In this document: positions 1 to 8,057 of the stretch, piece after piece | How the letters are laid out: each line of letters begins with the position of its first letter | How positions within the stretch are numbered: position 1 is the stretch's first letter | From: a virus | Length of the DNA: 26,850 nucleotides | Virus record (IMG/VR): IMGVR_UViG_3300050821_006420 | Span: 1 to 26,850 of that record | Strand: one strand, 5' to 3' | Position numbers and translations under genes: made by a program | The notes under the pieces: model-generated | Databases searched by the model: none | What the model was told of the DNA's origin: nothing | What the model saw: only the letters and a program-made list of their open reading frames with translations

Positions 1-404
1 GTGCCGGTCAGCGTGCTTTCGAGGTCACGCTTCAGTTCGTTGGCTGCCTTGGCAAGGTTGTAGGCCTTGGCCGAGCGCATGCCCGCCTTGTTGGCGGCTT
101 CGAGGGTACCCGTGACCGAGACGATCTTGCGGCTGATCTGGGTGTAGTTTCCTACACGGTTGGTCGCTGCACGAGTATCCGTGGTGGAGACGATGTCGTC
201 GCCTTCGAGCTGCGCGTTGGTGGTCACCGCCGCAGCAAGAGTGTCGGTCTGCCATTCCGTGAAGGTCTGGGAGGCCTTGTCGCGTCCGATGTTGCTCTGG
301 AAGGGTACGTCTACCGGACTGATGTTGTAGATGATGTCGGAGAGATCCTCCCGCACCGACTTGGTATAGTCGTAGCGGGTGATCGTGTTGGTGACGATTG
401 CCAT
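1..404 (-). CDS. Major capsid protein, SU10-type (DUF5309), N-terminal part
   Basis: The start and first 134 codons are present and the gene runs off the left edge. The protein forms the head shell. I recognise the SU10 major capsid protein family from the N-terminus: a basic first strand, then SPVDVPFQSNIGRDKASQ and, further on, FTEWQTDTLAAAVTTNAQLE and EGDD, which are hallmarks of the family. The start ATG at 402-404 has a GGAG-type site a few bases upstream. It lies just after the scaffold gene, as expected for portal-scaffold-capsid order. The family call is firm; the C-terminal two thirds cannot be seen. Confidence 0.9.
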   Translation of the reverse strand, partial: MAIVTNTITRYDYTKSVREDLSDIIYNISPVDVPFQSNIGRDKASQTFTEWQTDTLAAAVTTNAQLEGDDIVSTTDTRAATNRVGNYTQISRKIVSVTGTLEAANKAGMRSAKAYNLAKAANELKRDLESTLTG

Positions 405-426
405 TTAAATTCTCGCTCCAGGGGGA

Positions 427-1419
427 TCATTCCCAGATCCCCGCTTTGTTGAAGATATCGGCCGCGTCCTCGACGCGGCCGGTCTGGGCGAGACGCTGTT
501 TGTCGCGGGTGAGTTCGACTTGACGGCCTGGCGTGGACGAACCGGCACCGGGAGAGGCTGAACGGGGACCACGGCTGACGGGGCGCGGACGCTGGGCGTT
601 TGTGATCTTGCTCAGGGTATATTCGGCGAAGAGCGCGCGAACAGCCCTGGCATCGGTCGCATTGTCGATCTCTTCCTCGGTCCATCCGCCCTTGATGGCG
701 AAGGCCCTGAGATCCGCCACGTCCTTCTTGCGAGTTGCCTCGTCCTTCCACGATGGGATGAAGCCGAGAACCTTGTCGTTTTCCTCGACGATCTTCCGAC
801 CACGTTCCTTTTCTGTCTCCTGCTGCTGCAGGGCCTGCACGCGAGTCTGCTCTGCCTTGACGGCGTTGAGCTTCTGCTGCTTGAGGTCCCACTTCTGTCT
901 TTCGACCACGAACTTGAACTCGTCTTCGGCGCTCAACTTGTCCCAGTCGGGCTCCGCTTCGCCGTTGGTTTCCAACTGCTTGGCGAGTTGCCCCAGAACC
1001 TGGGCATATTGGGCGCGTTCCTGCTTCACCGCAGCCGCCTCGGCCTCGAAGGATTTCTTCTCCGCCGCAAGCGCCTGACTACGCTGACTGATCCACTTCT
1101 GACCGGAATAGCCTCTCTGGAGTTCTTCGAGCGCGACCTGCTGTTCCTTGCCGTCGACCTTGACGGTGTAAAGCGGCTGCTCTTCGGACTCCTGTTCGGT
1201 CTCTTCCTGCTCAGTTGCTTCCTCTTCCTCGCCTTCGGCAGGTTCCTGAACCTTGGCCGGCGTCTCGGGCGGTTCGGAGGCCTCCTGCTCCTTCCTTGGA
1301 GCAGCCTCTTCCTCTTGGGACTCGTCGTTACCCAGATTTTCATCGCGGGCGAGCAAGCCTTCGAGGGCCGTGCTGGCGTCGGCCAAGCTCATGTCTTCGT
1401 TCGCTTGGGGTTCGGCCAT
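427..1419 (-). CDS. Capsid scaffolding protein
   Basis: A 330-aa, highly charged protein between portal and capsid genes, the classic place for a head scaffold. Residues about 10-85 are strongly acidic (long E/Q runs). Residues about 100-215 are Q/E/K/A-rich and should form a coiled coil. The C-terminal third carries a basic stretch (RPRPVSRGPRSASPG), typical of scaffold contact with the capsid shell. There is no enzyme motif. Its ATG overlaps the stop of the upstream 81-aa gene by one base (TGATG). Function is inferred from composition and position, not from a specific family match. Confidence 0.8.
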   Translation of the reverse strand: MAEPQANEDMSLADASTALEGLLARDENLGNDESQEEEAAPRKEQEASEPPETPAKVQEPAEGEEEEATEQEETEQESEEQPLYTVKVDGKEQQVALEELQRGYSGQKWISQRSQALAAEKKSFEAEAAAVKQERAQYAQVLGQLAKQLETNGEAEPDWDKLSAEDEFKFVVERQKWDLKQQKLNAVKAEQTRVQALQQQETEKERGRKIVEENDKVLGFIPSWKDEATRKKDVADLRAFAIKGGWTEEEIDNATDARAVRALFAEYTLSKITNAQRPRPVSRGPRSASPGAGSSTPGRQVELTRDKQRLAQTGRVEDAADIFNKAGIWE

Positions 1420-1664
1420 CAGATTCTCCTTGTGATCCGCTGGTTGTTCCAGTTCTGGATCTTGTCTTGATTATTGAATGACTCGATCTTGGTGCGCAGA
1501 AGAATGATCGCCTGCAAGGCATGCCAGCAGTCCTCGCGGCGTTCTGGCGTCGGTGCGTTCTTCCAGAACTGCACCTGATCCTCTTCAAGGCGACGCAGCA
1601 ATTCCATCAGCGTGCCGTTGGTGGCCAGCGTCTGGACGTTGGAGATGAACTCGATGTCGCTCAT
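1419..1664 (-). CDS. Conserved small phage protein downstream of portal
   Basis: An 81-aa protein, mainly helical with LMELLRRLEEDQVQFWKNAP near the middle and no membrane segment. Its start overlaps the portal stop by four bases (ATGA) and its stop overlaps the scaffold start, so it is translationally coupled to head assembly genes. It could be a portal-associated or head-assembly accessory protein, but the sequence shows no motif that proves a role. I do not recognise a named family. Confidence 0.7.
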   Translation of the reverse strand: MSDIEFISNVQTLATNGTLMELLRRLEEDQVQFWKNAPTPERREDCWHALQAIILLRTKIESFNNQDKIQNWNNQRITRRI

Positions 1665-3973
1665 TGGGCAGCCTGCGGGGCATTAGCAGCGATGTGCGCC
1701 TGGGCGATCTGCGCGGCGGCATCCATGGCGTTGCCTCCGTGATCCACTGCCGTCTGCATCAGGTTGGCATGATGGTCGACCGCCGCCTGGATCTGCGCGG
1801 TGCTGATCGCCTCGTCATGGGAGATCAGGGCTTCCAACTGGGTTTCGTTGAATGAGCCGGTCGCCGCGATCTGGGCGGTCGCGAGTTTGACGGCGGCGTC
1901 GAGGCGCATCTTCATCATGGCCTGGTTGTGCTGCATGATGGTGTTCTGCTGTTCCTGCTGCGCCTGCGCCTGATTCTTCTGGGCCTGCACCTGAACCTTC
2001 TGCTGCTCGATCTGGGCAAGCATGACAGTCGGGTCCTGCTTCTTGGGCATGTTCTGGGCGTGCTGCATGATCTGCTGGGGCGTGACGTCGGCAAAGAACT
2101 TCGTCTCGTCCTTGAAGCCCGCGAGGTGGCACATCTCGGCCAATGTCTCGCGGTATTTGTCCACCGGCACGAGAGGATTGTCCGGGCCTAGGAGCTGGAT
2201 GATGCTTTCCTGGGTCTGCTTGATCTGGGCCAGGAAGGCGAGGCTCTGCATGTCCGAACCGCGACCGAGGGCGACGTTGGGCACGCAGTCGAGATCGGAG
2301 TCCCAGAAGCGGGGGTCCATCTCGACGAACTGGTCGCGCAGGCGGATGATCCTTGGCTTGTCCTGATGCCTTACCACCATGCGGTAGATGCCCTTCATCA
2401 GGCGCTTCATGCCGTTGTCGGCGAACAGCCGCGCCACCATCTCCTTGCGGCCCTGTCCGGCCTGGATGGTGTTGTTCACCGCGTTGGGGGTGGCACTTTG
2501 AAGGGCATCGGGGTCCAAGCCTGCAGCAGCGTCGGAGATTCCCGTACGGCGTTCCTTGACGTTGTCGAGGTACTGGATGACGGGAAGCGCGTATTGGCCC
2601 TGGAACGGGGTTTCGAGGGGCTGCACCATGCCGGGCTGGCGGGCGCGGATGACGTTGCCGATCTCGTTGTTCAGGACGTCGTCGAGGTTGACCTGGCCTT
2701 CAACGACGACAGTGCGTGGGTTGATGCTCTGCTTGAGGCTATCCAGGAGGTCGCGCGTGACGCTGCTCTTGATGAGCTGCAGGTCCATCGTCTGGTCGGC
2801 GACCGACTGGCCGATCAGGAGGTGGGGGGTCGGGTCGGGACAGAAGACGGCAAAGGGGATCTCGTCAGCAACTTCGTCGAAGAGGATGTGCGGCCCGATG
2901 GAGCAGACGTGGCGGAGTTCAGCAATTCCGTCGCCGTCCCGGTCCACTCGTATCCATGACTCGATGTATACGAAACGCTTGAGCGCGGAATTGGGACCGG
3001 TATCACGCGAGAAGATGTTGACAGCAGGATTGCGCGTAATCGCCTCAAGGTTGGTGAGGTAGTAGGAATCGTCGGAGTTGGTGATGCTTTCGATGTCATC
3101 GGGGTCGTATCCCATGTCGACGAGGTCGGAGACGGTCTTCAGACTCCGGTGTCCAATGTAACGACTCGTGTCCAGGTCACGGGTCTCTCGATCGATAAGA
3201 AACTCTTCGGGGGGAATACACTCCAGGACGACGCGCTGTTTCTTCCGTTCACGTCGAATACGAACGTCATAGACGACTTCGGCAGGGACGATGACGTTGC
3301 CTCCCATTTCGACGGCGGCCGTCTTGGTGACCGGGTCGGCTTCGAGGATTTCGACATCTTCTTCCCTCTGCAGGAGCATGAGCTGGTCATGGCTGATGCC
3401 CGAGTAATCCGCCTCGCTGATCTCGATGTCGTCCGACCAGTGCCACTTGATGACGCCGGTTTTAACGGTAAGCGCGTCCTTCAGGCAGTTGTGGAAGATC
3501 TCGAAGCCCGCATTGTCGTTCCAGAAGATGTGATTGACATAGTCGGTCGCCTGGTCGGCCTGCTCGACGCTCTTCTTTGAGTTCGGGATGAACTGCACGA
3601 TGGTCTGGGCTTGAGTAAAAATCCTGAGAAGATCGGGGATCATGGCGAGGACGGAGTCGCGGACCTCGGTCATCACGACTTCGGAGCGGCCTTCCTCCTC
3701 GTTTCCAAAGAGCCTGCCAAGGTAGTAGGCCTGGGCTAGGGCCCGGTCAGGGGCGATGTAGCCGTCGATGAACAGCATGGCGTCGCTGATCGTGCCATGG
3801 ACCTGCACGCCGTATTCGTAGTCGTCCATGCGCTTGCGGCCGGTCGCGGCGCGGTTAGAGACTCCCACACCTTTTGGCAGGCCCTCGGCTCCTGAATTCG
3901 ATTTGCCGGGATCGCCGGGGAGTTCGTAGTTTCCCTGCCCGACCTGGCGCATCTGGAACTTCATGTCCGCCAT
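1661..3973 (-). CDS. Portal protein, P22-like length
   Basis: A 770-aa protein. Portals form the dodecameric head vertex through which DNA is packed. Length is close to the P22 portal (725 aa). The first about 550 residues are a mixed alpha/beta core with typical portal segments (YDVRIRRERKK, PPEEFLIDRETRDL, GQSVADQTMDLQLIKS, GISDAAAGLDPDALQSATPNAV). Residues about 640-770 are a long Q/A-rich helical tail that could form the barrel seen in P22. The gene stands between TerL and scaffold. The start ATG at 3971-3973 lies inside the 3' end of the upstream 53-aa gene. Confidence 0.88.
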   Translation of the reverse strand: MADMKFQMRQVGQGNYELPGDPGKSNSGAEGLPKGVGVSNRAATGRKRMDDYEYGVQVHGTISDAMLFIDGYIAPDRALAQAYYLGRLFGNEEEGRSEVVMTEVRDSVLAMIPDLLRIFTQAQTIVQFIPNSKKSVEQADQATDYVNHIFWNDNAGFEIFHNCLKDALTVKTGVIKWHWSDDIEISEADYSGISHDQLMLLQREEDVEILEADPVTKTAAVEMGGNVIVPAEVVYDVRIRRERKKQRVVLECIPPEEFLIDRETRDLDTSRYIGHRSLKTVSDLVDMGYDPDDIESITNSDDSYYLTNLEAITRNPAVNIFSRDTGPNSALKRFVYIESWIRVDRDGDGIAELRHVCSIGPHILFDEVADEIPFAVFCPDPTPHLLIGQSVADQTMDLQLIKSSVTRDLLDSLKQSINPRTVVVEGQVNLDDVLNNEIGNVIRARQPGMVQPLETPFQGQYALPVIQYLDNVKERRTGISDAAAGLDPDALQSATPNAVNNTIQAGQGRKEMVARLFADNGMKRLMKGIYRMVVRHQDKPRIIRLRDQFVEMDPRFWDSDLDCVPNVALGRGSDMQSLAFLAQIKQTQESIIQLLGPDNPLVPVDKYRETLAEMCHLAGFKDETKFFADVTPQQIMQHAQNMPKKQDPTVMLAQIEQQKVQVQAQKNQAQAQQEQQNTIMQHNQAMMKMRLDAAVKLATAQIAATGSFNETQLEALISHDEAISTAQIQAAVDHHANLMQTAVDHGGNAMDAAAQIAQAHIAANAPQAAQ

Positions 3974-4122
3974 GGACGGTCCTTGGCGCTCTCGTTGCGC
4001 TTTTCAATCTCAAGCCACTTCAGGCGCCAGCCCTTCAACACCAGATCGTGCGCCTCAATGAGTTTCCTCAGCGAAACGGCGCCGAGATGACGTTTCCAGG
4101 CGCGGACGTGGGCGTCGAACAT
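3961..4122 (-). CDS. Small basic protein, 53 aa
   Basis: A 53-residue reading frame, MFDAHVRAWKRHLG at the start, rich in K, R and W. It is worth calling because its ATG overlaps the stop of the 100-aa gene by one base (TGATG) and its stop overlaps the portal start by 13 bases, filling what would otherwise be a gap. One amphipathic helix is likely. No family recognised; function unknown. Confidence 0.55.
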   Translation of the reverse strand: MFDAHVRAWKRHLGAVSLRKLIEAHDLVLKGWRLKWLEIEKRNESAKDRPWRT

Positions 4123-4424
4123 CAGGAGGAGATCTCCACGATGGTCGCGGTGCAGGTCGCGGTGGCGACGCCCCAGAGGTCACCCTGGTAGATGCCGATG
4201 AAGCCGTTCACATCGTTGGCCTGCATGACGAAGGGCAGCGTGTTGCTGACGAGCACGCCGATGCCCGTGCCGGTCGTGGTGACGCCGGGGTTGCCGACGA
4301 ACAGGGAACCGGCGACCGGAAGCCCGATGGAGCGGTAGGATGCTCCCTTGTTCGCTGCCAGAAGAAGGACGGCGGTCGCGGTGTTGGTGACCGTGGCGGC
4401 CTTGGTGGTGAGGACGTTGGACAT
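4122..4424 (-). CDS. Small structural-type protein, 100 aa
   Basis: A 100-aa, Thr/Val/Gly-rich, beta-type protein without charge clusters (TATAVLLLAANKGASYRSI, NPGVTTTGTGIGVLV). This composition fits a virion surface or decoration protein, and it lies in the head gene block. It has no signal peptide. Its ATG overlaps the stop of the next gene upstream by one base. Decoration or head-fibre function is an inference from composition and place. Confidence 0.65.
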   Translation of the reverse strand: MSNVLTTKAATVTNTATAVLLLAANKGASYRSIGLPVAGSLFVGNPGVTTTGTGIGVLVSNTLPFVMQANDVNGFIGIYQGDLWGVATATCTATIVEISS

Positions 4425-4717
4425 CAGAACATCTTCCGGCGCTTGAGGCCGCTCATTTTGCCCGCCTTCACGGTCGCGGCATGCTGGGCCGGACTCTGGA
4501 CGGCGGAAGTGACCTTGCCGCCGAGGCCTCCTGCCGTGGGGGCGCCGAAGCCGGGGCCGTTGCCCTTAGTGGCTCCCACGGGGTTGGTGTTGCCCATCGG
4601 GGCCATCGTCTGATGGTGGAGGTTGGTGGCGCCGGCGTTCATGTTGCCGACGCTGTTCGGGAGCTTCTCGAACTTCGACATTGTCGAGCCGAGCTTCGCC
4701 TTATCTACCCAAGCCAT
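4424..4717 (-). CDS. Small Gly/Asn-rich head-region protein, 97 aa
   Basis: A longer open frame extends upstream, but I start at ATG 4715-4717 because it has GAGGAAG about 5 nt upstream and because the upstream part is used by another small gene in a second frame. The 97-aa product begins MAWVDKAKLGSTMSKFE, has a Gly/Ala/Asn-rich low-complexity middle and ends with a basic tail (GLKRRKMF). No family recognised. Position suggests a minor virion or assembly role. Confidence 0.65.
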   Translation of the reverse strand: MAWVDKAKLGSTMSKFEKLPNSVGNMNAGATNLHHQTMAPMGNTNPVGATKGNGPGFGAPTAGGLGGKVTSAVQSPAQHAATVKAGKMSGLKRRKMF

Positions 4718-4869
4718 GATTTCTTCCTCTTCTTCAGGATGCCGGTTCCGGCGTCCGCCTGATTGAACTCCTTCGCCACCTTCACCGGGATGCCGACCTT
4801 CCTGGCGAAAGCGGGGTTGTGGGCCGCCGCCGCCATGGTCCGCGCCTGCTTGGGTGACTTGCTCGGCAT
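4705..4869 (-). CDS. Conserved small phage protein (MPSKS type), 54 aa
   Basis: A 54-aa frame starting MPSKSPKQARTMAAAAHNP and continuing FARKVGIPVKVAKEF. This pattern (MPSKS, a lysine-rich helix, then VGIP...VAKEFNQAD) is one I know from many unrelated phages as a conserved small protein of unknown function. It overlaps the start of the 97-aa gene by 13 bases in another frame, and its ATG overlaps the stop of the 66-aa gene by one base (TGATG). It ends KKSWLG, the same six residues as its upstream neighbour. Confidence 0.7.
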   Translation of the reverse strand: MPSKSPKQARTMAAAAHNPAFARKVGIPVKVAKEFNQADAGTGILKKRKKSWLG

Positions 4870-5069
4870 CAGCCCAGCCAACTCTTCTTGCCCATGTCGG
4901 GGTATTTCCGGTGGACCGCCGCCCGAATACGGGGCGCGATGGCCTTGCCGGAAGACCTCGCGAGGGCGTTCCTCGCATGGCTCTCATCCTCTATGGGATA
5001 GGAGCGGTCGGGGCCGGCGAAGTTCTTCGAGGAGATCTTCTTGCGTGCGGCGGCGTTAAGCTTTGCCAC
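4869..5069 (-). CDS. Conserved small phage protein (SKNFAGPDRSYPI type), 66 aa
   Basis: I choose the GTG start at 5067-5069 because GGAGGAGGA lies about 6 nt upstream; a longer frame with an ATG at 5126 lacks such a site. The 66-aa product contains KNFAGPDRSYPIEDESHARNAL followed by a helix and AAVHRKYPDM. This F-x-x-P-x-x-R-x-YP-x-x-D-x-x-HARxAL pattern is common in small phage proteins of unknown role. It overlaps the 63-aa gene by 14 nt. Confidence 0.7.
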   Translation of the reverse strand: MAKLNAAARKKISSKNFAGPDRSYPIEDESHARNALARSSGKAIAPRIRAAVHRKYPDMGKKSWLG

Positions 5070-5247
5070 GGAAGTCCTCCTCCGACCAGCGATGCTCCTT
5101 GCCCTCGTGGTTGTCCCATTTGGCATGGTCGATGAAACGCTCGCGTTCCCGCAGTTCGAGGACCTCGATGCGCTGCTCCAGGGTGCCGATGCGGTTGAGC
5201 AGGGCCTCGATAGCCAGCGCTTGCGCGGGGGAGAGGTCGTCGCTCAT
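5056..5247 (-). CDS. Small coiled-coil protein, 63 aa
   Basis: Begins MSDDLSPAQALAIEALLNRI and continues with a heptad-like helix (GTLEQRIEVLELRERER), then an acidic/basic tail. A longer open frame reaches 5586, but it overlaps the 69-aa and HNH genes, so the internal ATG at 5245-5247 is preferred; it overlaps the stop of the 69-aa gene by four bases (ATGA). Function unknown. Confidence 0.65.
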   Translation of the reverse strand: MSDDLSPAQALAIEALLNRIGTLEQRIEVLELRERERFIDHAKWDNHEGKEHRWSEEDFRGKA

Positions 5248-5453
5248 TTCTTGGGGTCGTAGAGGCCGGGGTTGTTCTGGCTCTTGGCGTAGCTGCCGCT
5301 CTTCTTCGGCCGCGACGGGGTGTGGCCCGAGTTGTCGATGATCGCCCGCTTGGGCGTGTGCTTGCCGCCGCCCTCGCTCTTGGGGGCTTTGTAGCCTCCG
5401 GTCTGGAAGCCGGCGGTGTTCATCTTCTCGGTGGTGATATTGTTGGCGCTCAA
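5244..5453 (-). CDS. Small basic protein after the HNH gene, 69 aa
   Basis: A 69-aa protein rich in G, S, K and N (SANNITTEKMNTAGFQ, GGGKHTPKRAIIDNSGH, KSQNNPGLYDPKK), probably disordered. It starts with TTG at 5451-5453, and GGAG about 7 nt upstream supports this start. That ribosome site lies inside the last codons of the upstream HNH gene. No family recognised. Confidence 0.6.
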   Translation of the reverse strand: MSANNITTEKMNTAGFQTGGYKAPKSEGGGKHTPKRAIIDNSGHTPSRPKKSGSYAKSQNNPGLYDPKK

Positions 5454-5920
5454 GATAGTTCTCCTTTGACGTGAGCCCAGCTTTTGCCCCGAATGGCAGC
5501 GCTGGTACTCGGCTGACTAATACCGAATTGTTTGCCAATCTTTTCATGGCTAAGGTCCGTCTCAATCGCCATTTTTCGGATGGCAATTACAGCTTCCGCG
5601 TTGAGCTTAGTGCGAGCGCGGCCTCTCACCATCTTATCCCGAGTGTTATCGCCGTTCGTCCCGAGATAAAGATGCCGAGGATTTACGCAGGCGGGGACAT
5701 CGCATTTGTGAAGAACAAGCATGTCTTCTGGGATTGCTCCAAAATGAAGTTCCCAGCTCAAACGATGGGTCTGAACTATTCGTCGGCTTCCATCGATTCG
5801 ACTGCCTATGGTCATGCGACCATAGCCATATTCGCCGTCATCCGAACCACACCACAAAAGACAACCGCTGTTTGGCTCGGGGATGGTCTTTGCCATAAGC
5901 CGCTCAAGGGGAGGCTTCAT
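5450..5920 (-). CDS. HNH homing endonuclease 1
   Basis: A 156-aa protein of the HNH_3 type (zinc-finger-like HNH nucleases, often mobile). Start ATG 5918-5920 overlaps the TerL stop by four bases; the open frame upstream of it lies inside TerL and is not used. Order of parts: a PNSGCLLW strand near residue 17, a HRLSW helix near 52, then HKCDVPACVNPRHL at about 71-84 with the catalytic His and Asn and the paired Cys, then a C-terminal DNA-binding helix-turn-helix (EKIGKQFGISQPSTSAAI). It splits TerL from the small genes, and its last five codons supply the ribosome site of the next gene. Confidence 0.88.
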   Translation of the reverse strand: MKPPLERLMAKTIPEPNSGCLLWCGSDDGEYGYGRMTIGSRIDGSRRIVQTHRLSWELHFGAIPEDMLVLHKCDVPACVNPRHLYLGTNGDNTRDKMVRGRARTKLNAEAVIAIRKMAIETDLSHEKIGKQFGISQPSTSAAIRGKSWAHVKGELS

Positions 5921-7389
5921 ACTACGCCTCTCAAACCACGCTTTAGACTTTGTCCGGGAATCCAGGCGGGGGCACGTCCGCCGACCAAGGCTCCCTGGCC
6001 GGCGAACGTAAGACAAAGTGCGTCGGCAAGGTCGGGACTCTTCCTGATCCTTGCCTTCATCTCTTCCTTGTCCTCGATCTTGTACTTGCCCGTCGAATGG
6101 TACTTGTAGCGCGTGCTGACCAGTTCCATGCGCAGCTCGTCGTCCTTGGGCAGTCGGCAGACCCGGGTGGTCAGCCAGTCCTTGACCATGATCCAAAGCT
6201 CGTCGCGGAGACGGTAGGCTTTGAGGTTCATGGCGGTGGATTCGGAGACGTTGACATCGCGGACGTTGAACTTGAGTTCACGGAGACGGTCGGCGACGCC
6301 TGAACCCAGGCCGATGGAGTCGACATTGATCTCGGAGGGCCGGTCCATGTTGGCTTCCATGGCGACCCAGCCGGTGACGCCCATCAGGTCGAGGCCGCGC
6401 TGGCTCTTGACCTCCAGGACGACGTTGCCCTGGCGCTTGCAGATTGTCGATCGGTCATCGCCGTAGCGGGCGACGTCGACGCCGTAGATCAGGGGTTCGG
6501 TGGTGAGGAGGGCGATGTCCCGGTTCATGGCGCCGTCGACGAGGTCGGCCGAGATGAGGGTGTCGGATTCGGACACCGGGAACTCTCCGAGAACCTTGAC
6601 ACGGTATTCAGTCGAGCCCTCGCCCCAGCGGTGGAGGGTGTCGGCTATGAAGTCGGCGCTCACCAGCCGGTTGCCCACGCAAGACTCGTGCATGGTGAGC
6701 CAGTTGGAGCGCAGCGAGTTATGGGTGTCGAAGAAGAAGCCGGAGTTGCGGGTCGGGTTGCCGATGAGGATCGTTACGCAATTGTGCCCCGACATACTCC
6801 CAGCAGCCGCAGAATACACGGCTTCAGGGATGCCCGAGGCCTCGTCAAAGATAAGTAGAACGAACCCGTCCGAATGCACTCCTTGCATTGCCTCGGGGCG
6901 ATCCATTGAAGAAGTCTTTGCACTGACGAAGCTCTCCTCAATCTTGTTGCGAAGCTCGGCCTTCAAAACGATGCGGTCGGTGAAGACCTCGAACAAGACC
7001 CGGCAGAAGTCAGGGAGACGGCTGAACCACTTCTTGATCTCCGGATAAAGAGCATCGAAGAGCTGTCCAGCCGCTGGGGCCGTCACCACGGTCTTCTGGG
7101 GATATCTGACCGTCTGATGCCACACCACAAGCATCCCGCACACCGCGGTCTTGCCTACTCCATGTCCCGTCCGAACGCTGATCCTCTTGCGTCCCGCCGC
7201 CACCGACCTCAAGAACTCGCGCTGCCACGACAGCAGATCGACCCTCAGAACCTCCTCGGCAAAGGCCACCGGGTCGTGCCGGTAGCGATGCACGAAGGCA
7301 TCGAACTTCTGCCGCATCTCGACAGCCTGCTGCGACTGCGAACGAGGCTTTGTTTCACGTGAAACAGTCGGGGCAATCGCATCACCCAT
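5917..7389 (-). CDS. Terminase large subunit (packaging ATPase and nuclease)
   Basis: A 490-aa motor protein that packs DNA and cuts the concatemer. Walker A is GHGVGKT at 75-81 and Walker B is VLLIFDEA at 177-184. The RNase H-like nuclease has acidic residues in IYGVDVARYGDD (D305), INVDSIGLG (D357) and SPDLADAL (D453/D456). I place the start at ATG 7387-7389, which overlaps the upstream stop by 8 nt (ATGGGTGA); a GTG at 7431 would add 14 residues and cannot be excluded, as neither has a strong ribosome site. Confidence 0.92.
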   Translation of the reverse strand: MGDAIAPTVSRETKPRSQSQQAVEMRQKFDAFVHRYRHDPVAFAEEVLRVDLLSWQREFLRSVAAGRKRISVRTGHGVGKTAVCGMLVVWHQTVRYPQKTVVTAPAAGQLFDALYPEIKKWFSRLPDFCRVLFEVFTDRIVLKAELRNKIEESFVSAKTSSMDRPEAMQGVHSDGFVLLIFDEASGIPEAVYSAAAGSMSGHNCVTILIGNPTRNSGFFFDTHNSLRSNWLTMHESCVGNRLVSADFIADTLHRWGEGSTEYRVKVLGEFPVSESDTLISADLVDGAMNRDIALLTTEPLIYGVDVARYGDDRSTICKRQGNVVLEVKSQRGLDLMGVTGWVAMEANMDRPSEINVDSIGLGSGVADRLRELKFNVRDVNVSESTAMNLKAYRLRDELWIMVKDWLTTRVCRLPKDDELRMELVSTRYKYHSTGKYKIEDKEEMKARIRKSPDLADALCLTFAGQGALVGGRAPAWIPGQSLKRGLRGVV

Positions 7390-7570
7390 TGAGCCTGAAC
7401 TCGCCCCTGAAAGGCTGCCCCTCAAACTCACCAGTGATATAGAGCCGCGTCGTCACATCAACGACGCCCTCGTCCGTCACGAAATACGCGACAGGACCGC
7501 GCTTCTGAGCCAGCAGCCGGTCCAGCTTTTCCTCAATCCGGTAAAGCGCCGCCCGCGTCGTAGGGTCCAT
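7382..7570 (-). CDS. Small protein upstream of TerL, 62 aa
   Basis: A 62-aa protein: an N-terminal helix (TRAALYRIEEKLDRLLAQK) and then beta-type sequence with TRLYITGEFEGQPFRGEF. It overlaps TerL by 8 nt and the upstream gene by 1 nt, so it belongs to the packaging operon. No family recognised. Confidence 0.6.
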   Translation of the reverse strand: MDPTTRAALYRIEEKLDRLLAQKRGPVAYFVTDEGVVDVTTRLYITGEFEGQPFRGEFRLNG

Positions 7571-7779
7571 CAGGCCTCTTCCCCTTCTAGGGCAGCAACA
7601 TTCTTACTTTCGCTCGTCGGCGCAAAGTCAATATCTTGCGCGGATCCAGCCGCAGGATTGTTCAAAGCGGCCCTCATCTCCGCCAAGGCCACCTTCAACC
7701 GGTGCCAGTCATGATCCCGCACCGCCAGATCCGCCTGGTCCAGCAACGTCAGCCCAGTCCCACCTCTGCTCATTCCCAT
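7570..7779 (-). CDS. Small helical protein, 69 aa
   Basis: A mostly helical, mildly acidic 69-aa protein (LLDQADLAVRDHDWHRLKVALAEMRAAL). It opens the gene run after a 278-nt gap. Two in-frame ATGs, at 7777-7779 and 7771-7773, both lie close to GGGTGG/GGATGG-type sites, so the exact start is open. Function unknown. Confidence 0.55.
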   Translation of the reverse strand: MGMSRGGTGLTLLDQADLAVRDHDWHRLKVALAEMRAALNNPAAGSAQDIDFAPTSESKNVAALEGEEA

Positions 7780-8057
7780 CCACCCACCCCTATCTCTCTG
7801 ATTTCTAATAATTTTCCTAAATTTCTCCGCCCCAAAGCCGTGGAAGAAAACTGAATGCGGGGGTGCTGCATCGGCAGCCGCACCCTCCGGTGGTCACCGC
7901 ATCCGGGGGGCCTCGAGCTGCTGGCTGCCCTGCACCGGATAACCCAACGATCTCAATGCCTTAGCCTCTGTTCACGTTGACTGATCGAGCCTGCGTTGCA
8001 CATCGCATAATGTACATTATGACAAATGAGGGTGAACAACGTAGCAACATCAATGGG
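7780..8057. promoter_or_regulatory. 278-nt intergenic region between TerS and the TerL run
   Basis: No convincing gene is seen here. On the minus strand the region reads: a perfect 16-bp palindrome (8006-8021), then GC-rich inverted repeats near 7860-7915 (GGGTGC...GCACCC with an inner bulge, and CGGTGACCACCG), then an A/T-rich stretch just before the 69-aa gene. It may hold a promoter or processing site that sets the ratio of TerS to TerL. No clear -35/-10 pair and no clean U-tract terminator were found. Confidence 0.4.
8006..8021. repeat. Perfect 16-bp palindrome
   Basis: CATAATGTACATTATG reads the same on both strands. It is AT-rich within a GC-rich region and lies 37 nt after the TerS stop. 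It differs from the AACGATATCGTT operators elsewhere, so it would bind another dimeric protein. A regulator binding site is the simplest idea, without direct proof. Confidence 0.6.

Noticed and set aside
311-892. Minus-strand frame of 193 codons over the scaffold and capsid genes
   Set aside because: It is an Arg/Gly/Ser-rich out-of-frame shadow of the scaffold gene and capsid start.
5471-6109. Plus-strand frame of 212 codons
   Set aside because: It lies opposite HNH1 and the end of TerL, both clear family members; no ribosome site or family signal.
7855-7890. GC-rich hairpin after TerS as a terminator
   Set aside because: The stem GGGTGC/GCACCC has a bulge and no U-run follows closely in the leftward direction, so I do not call a terminator.
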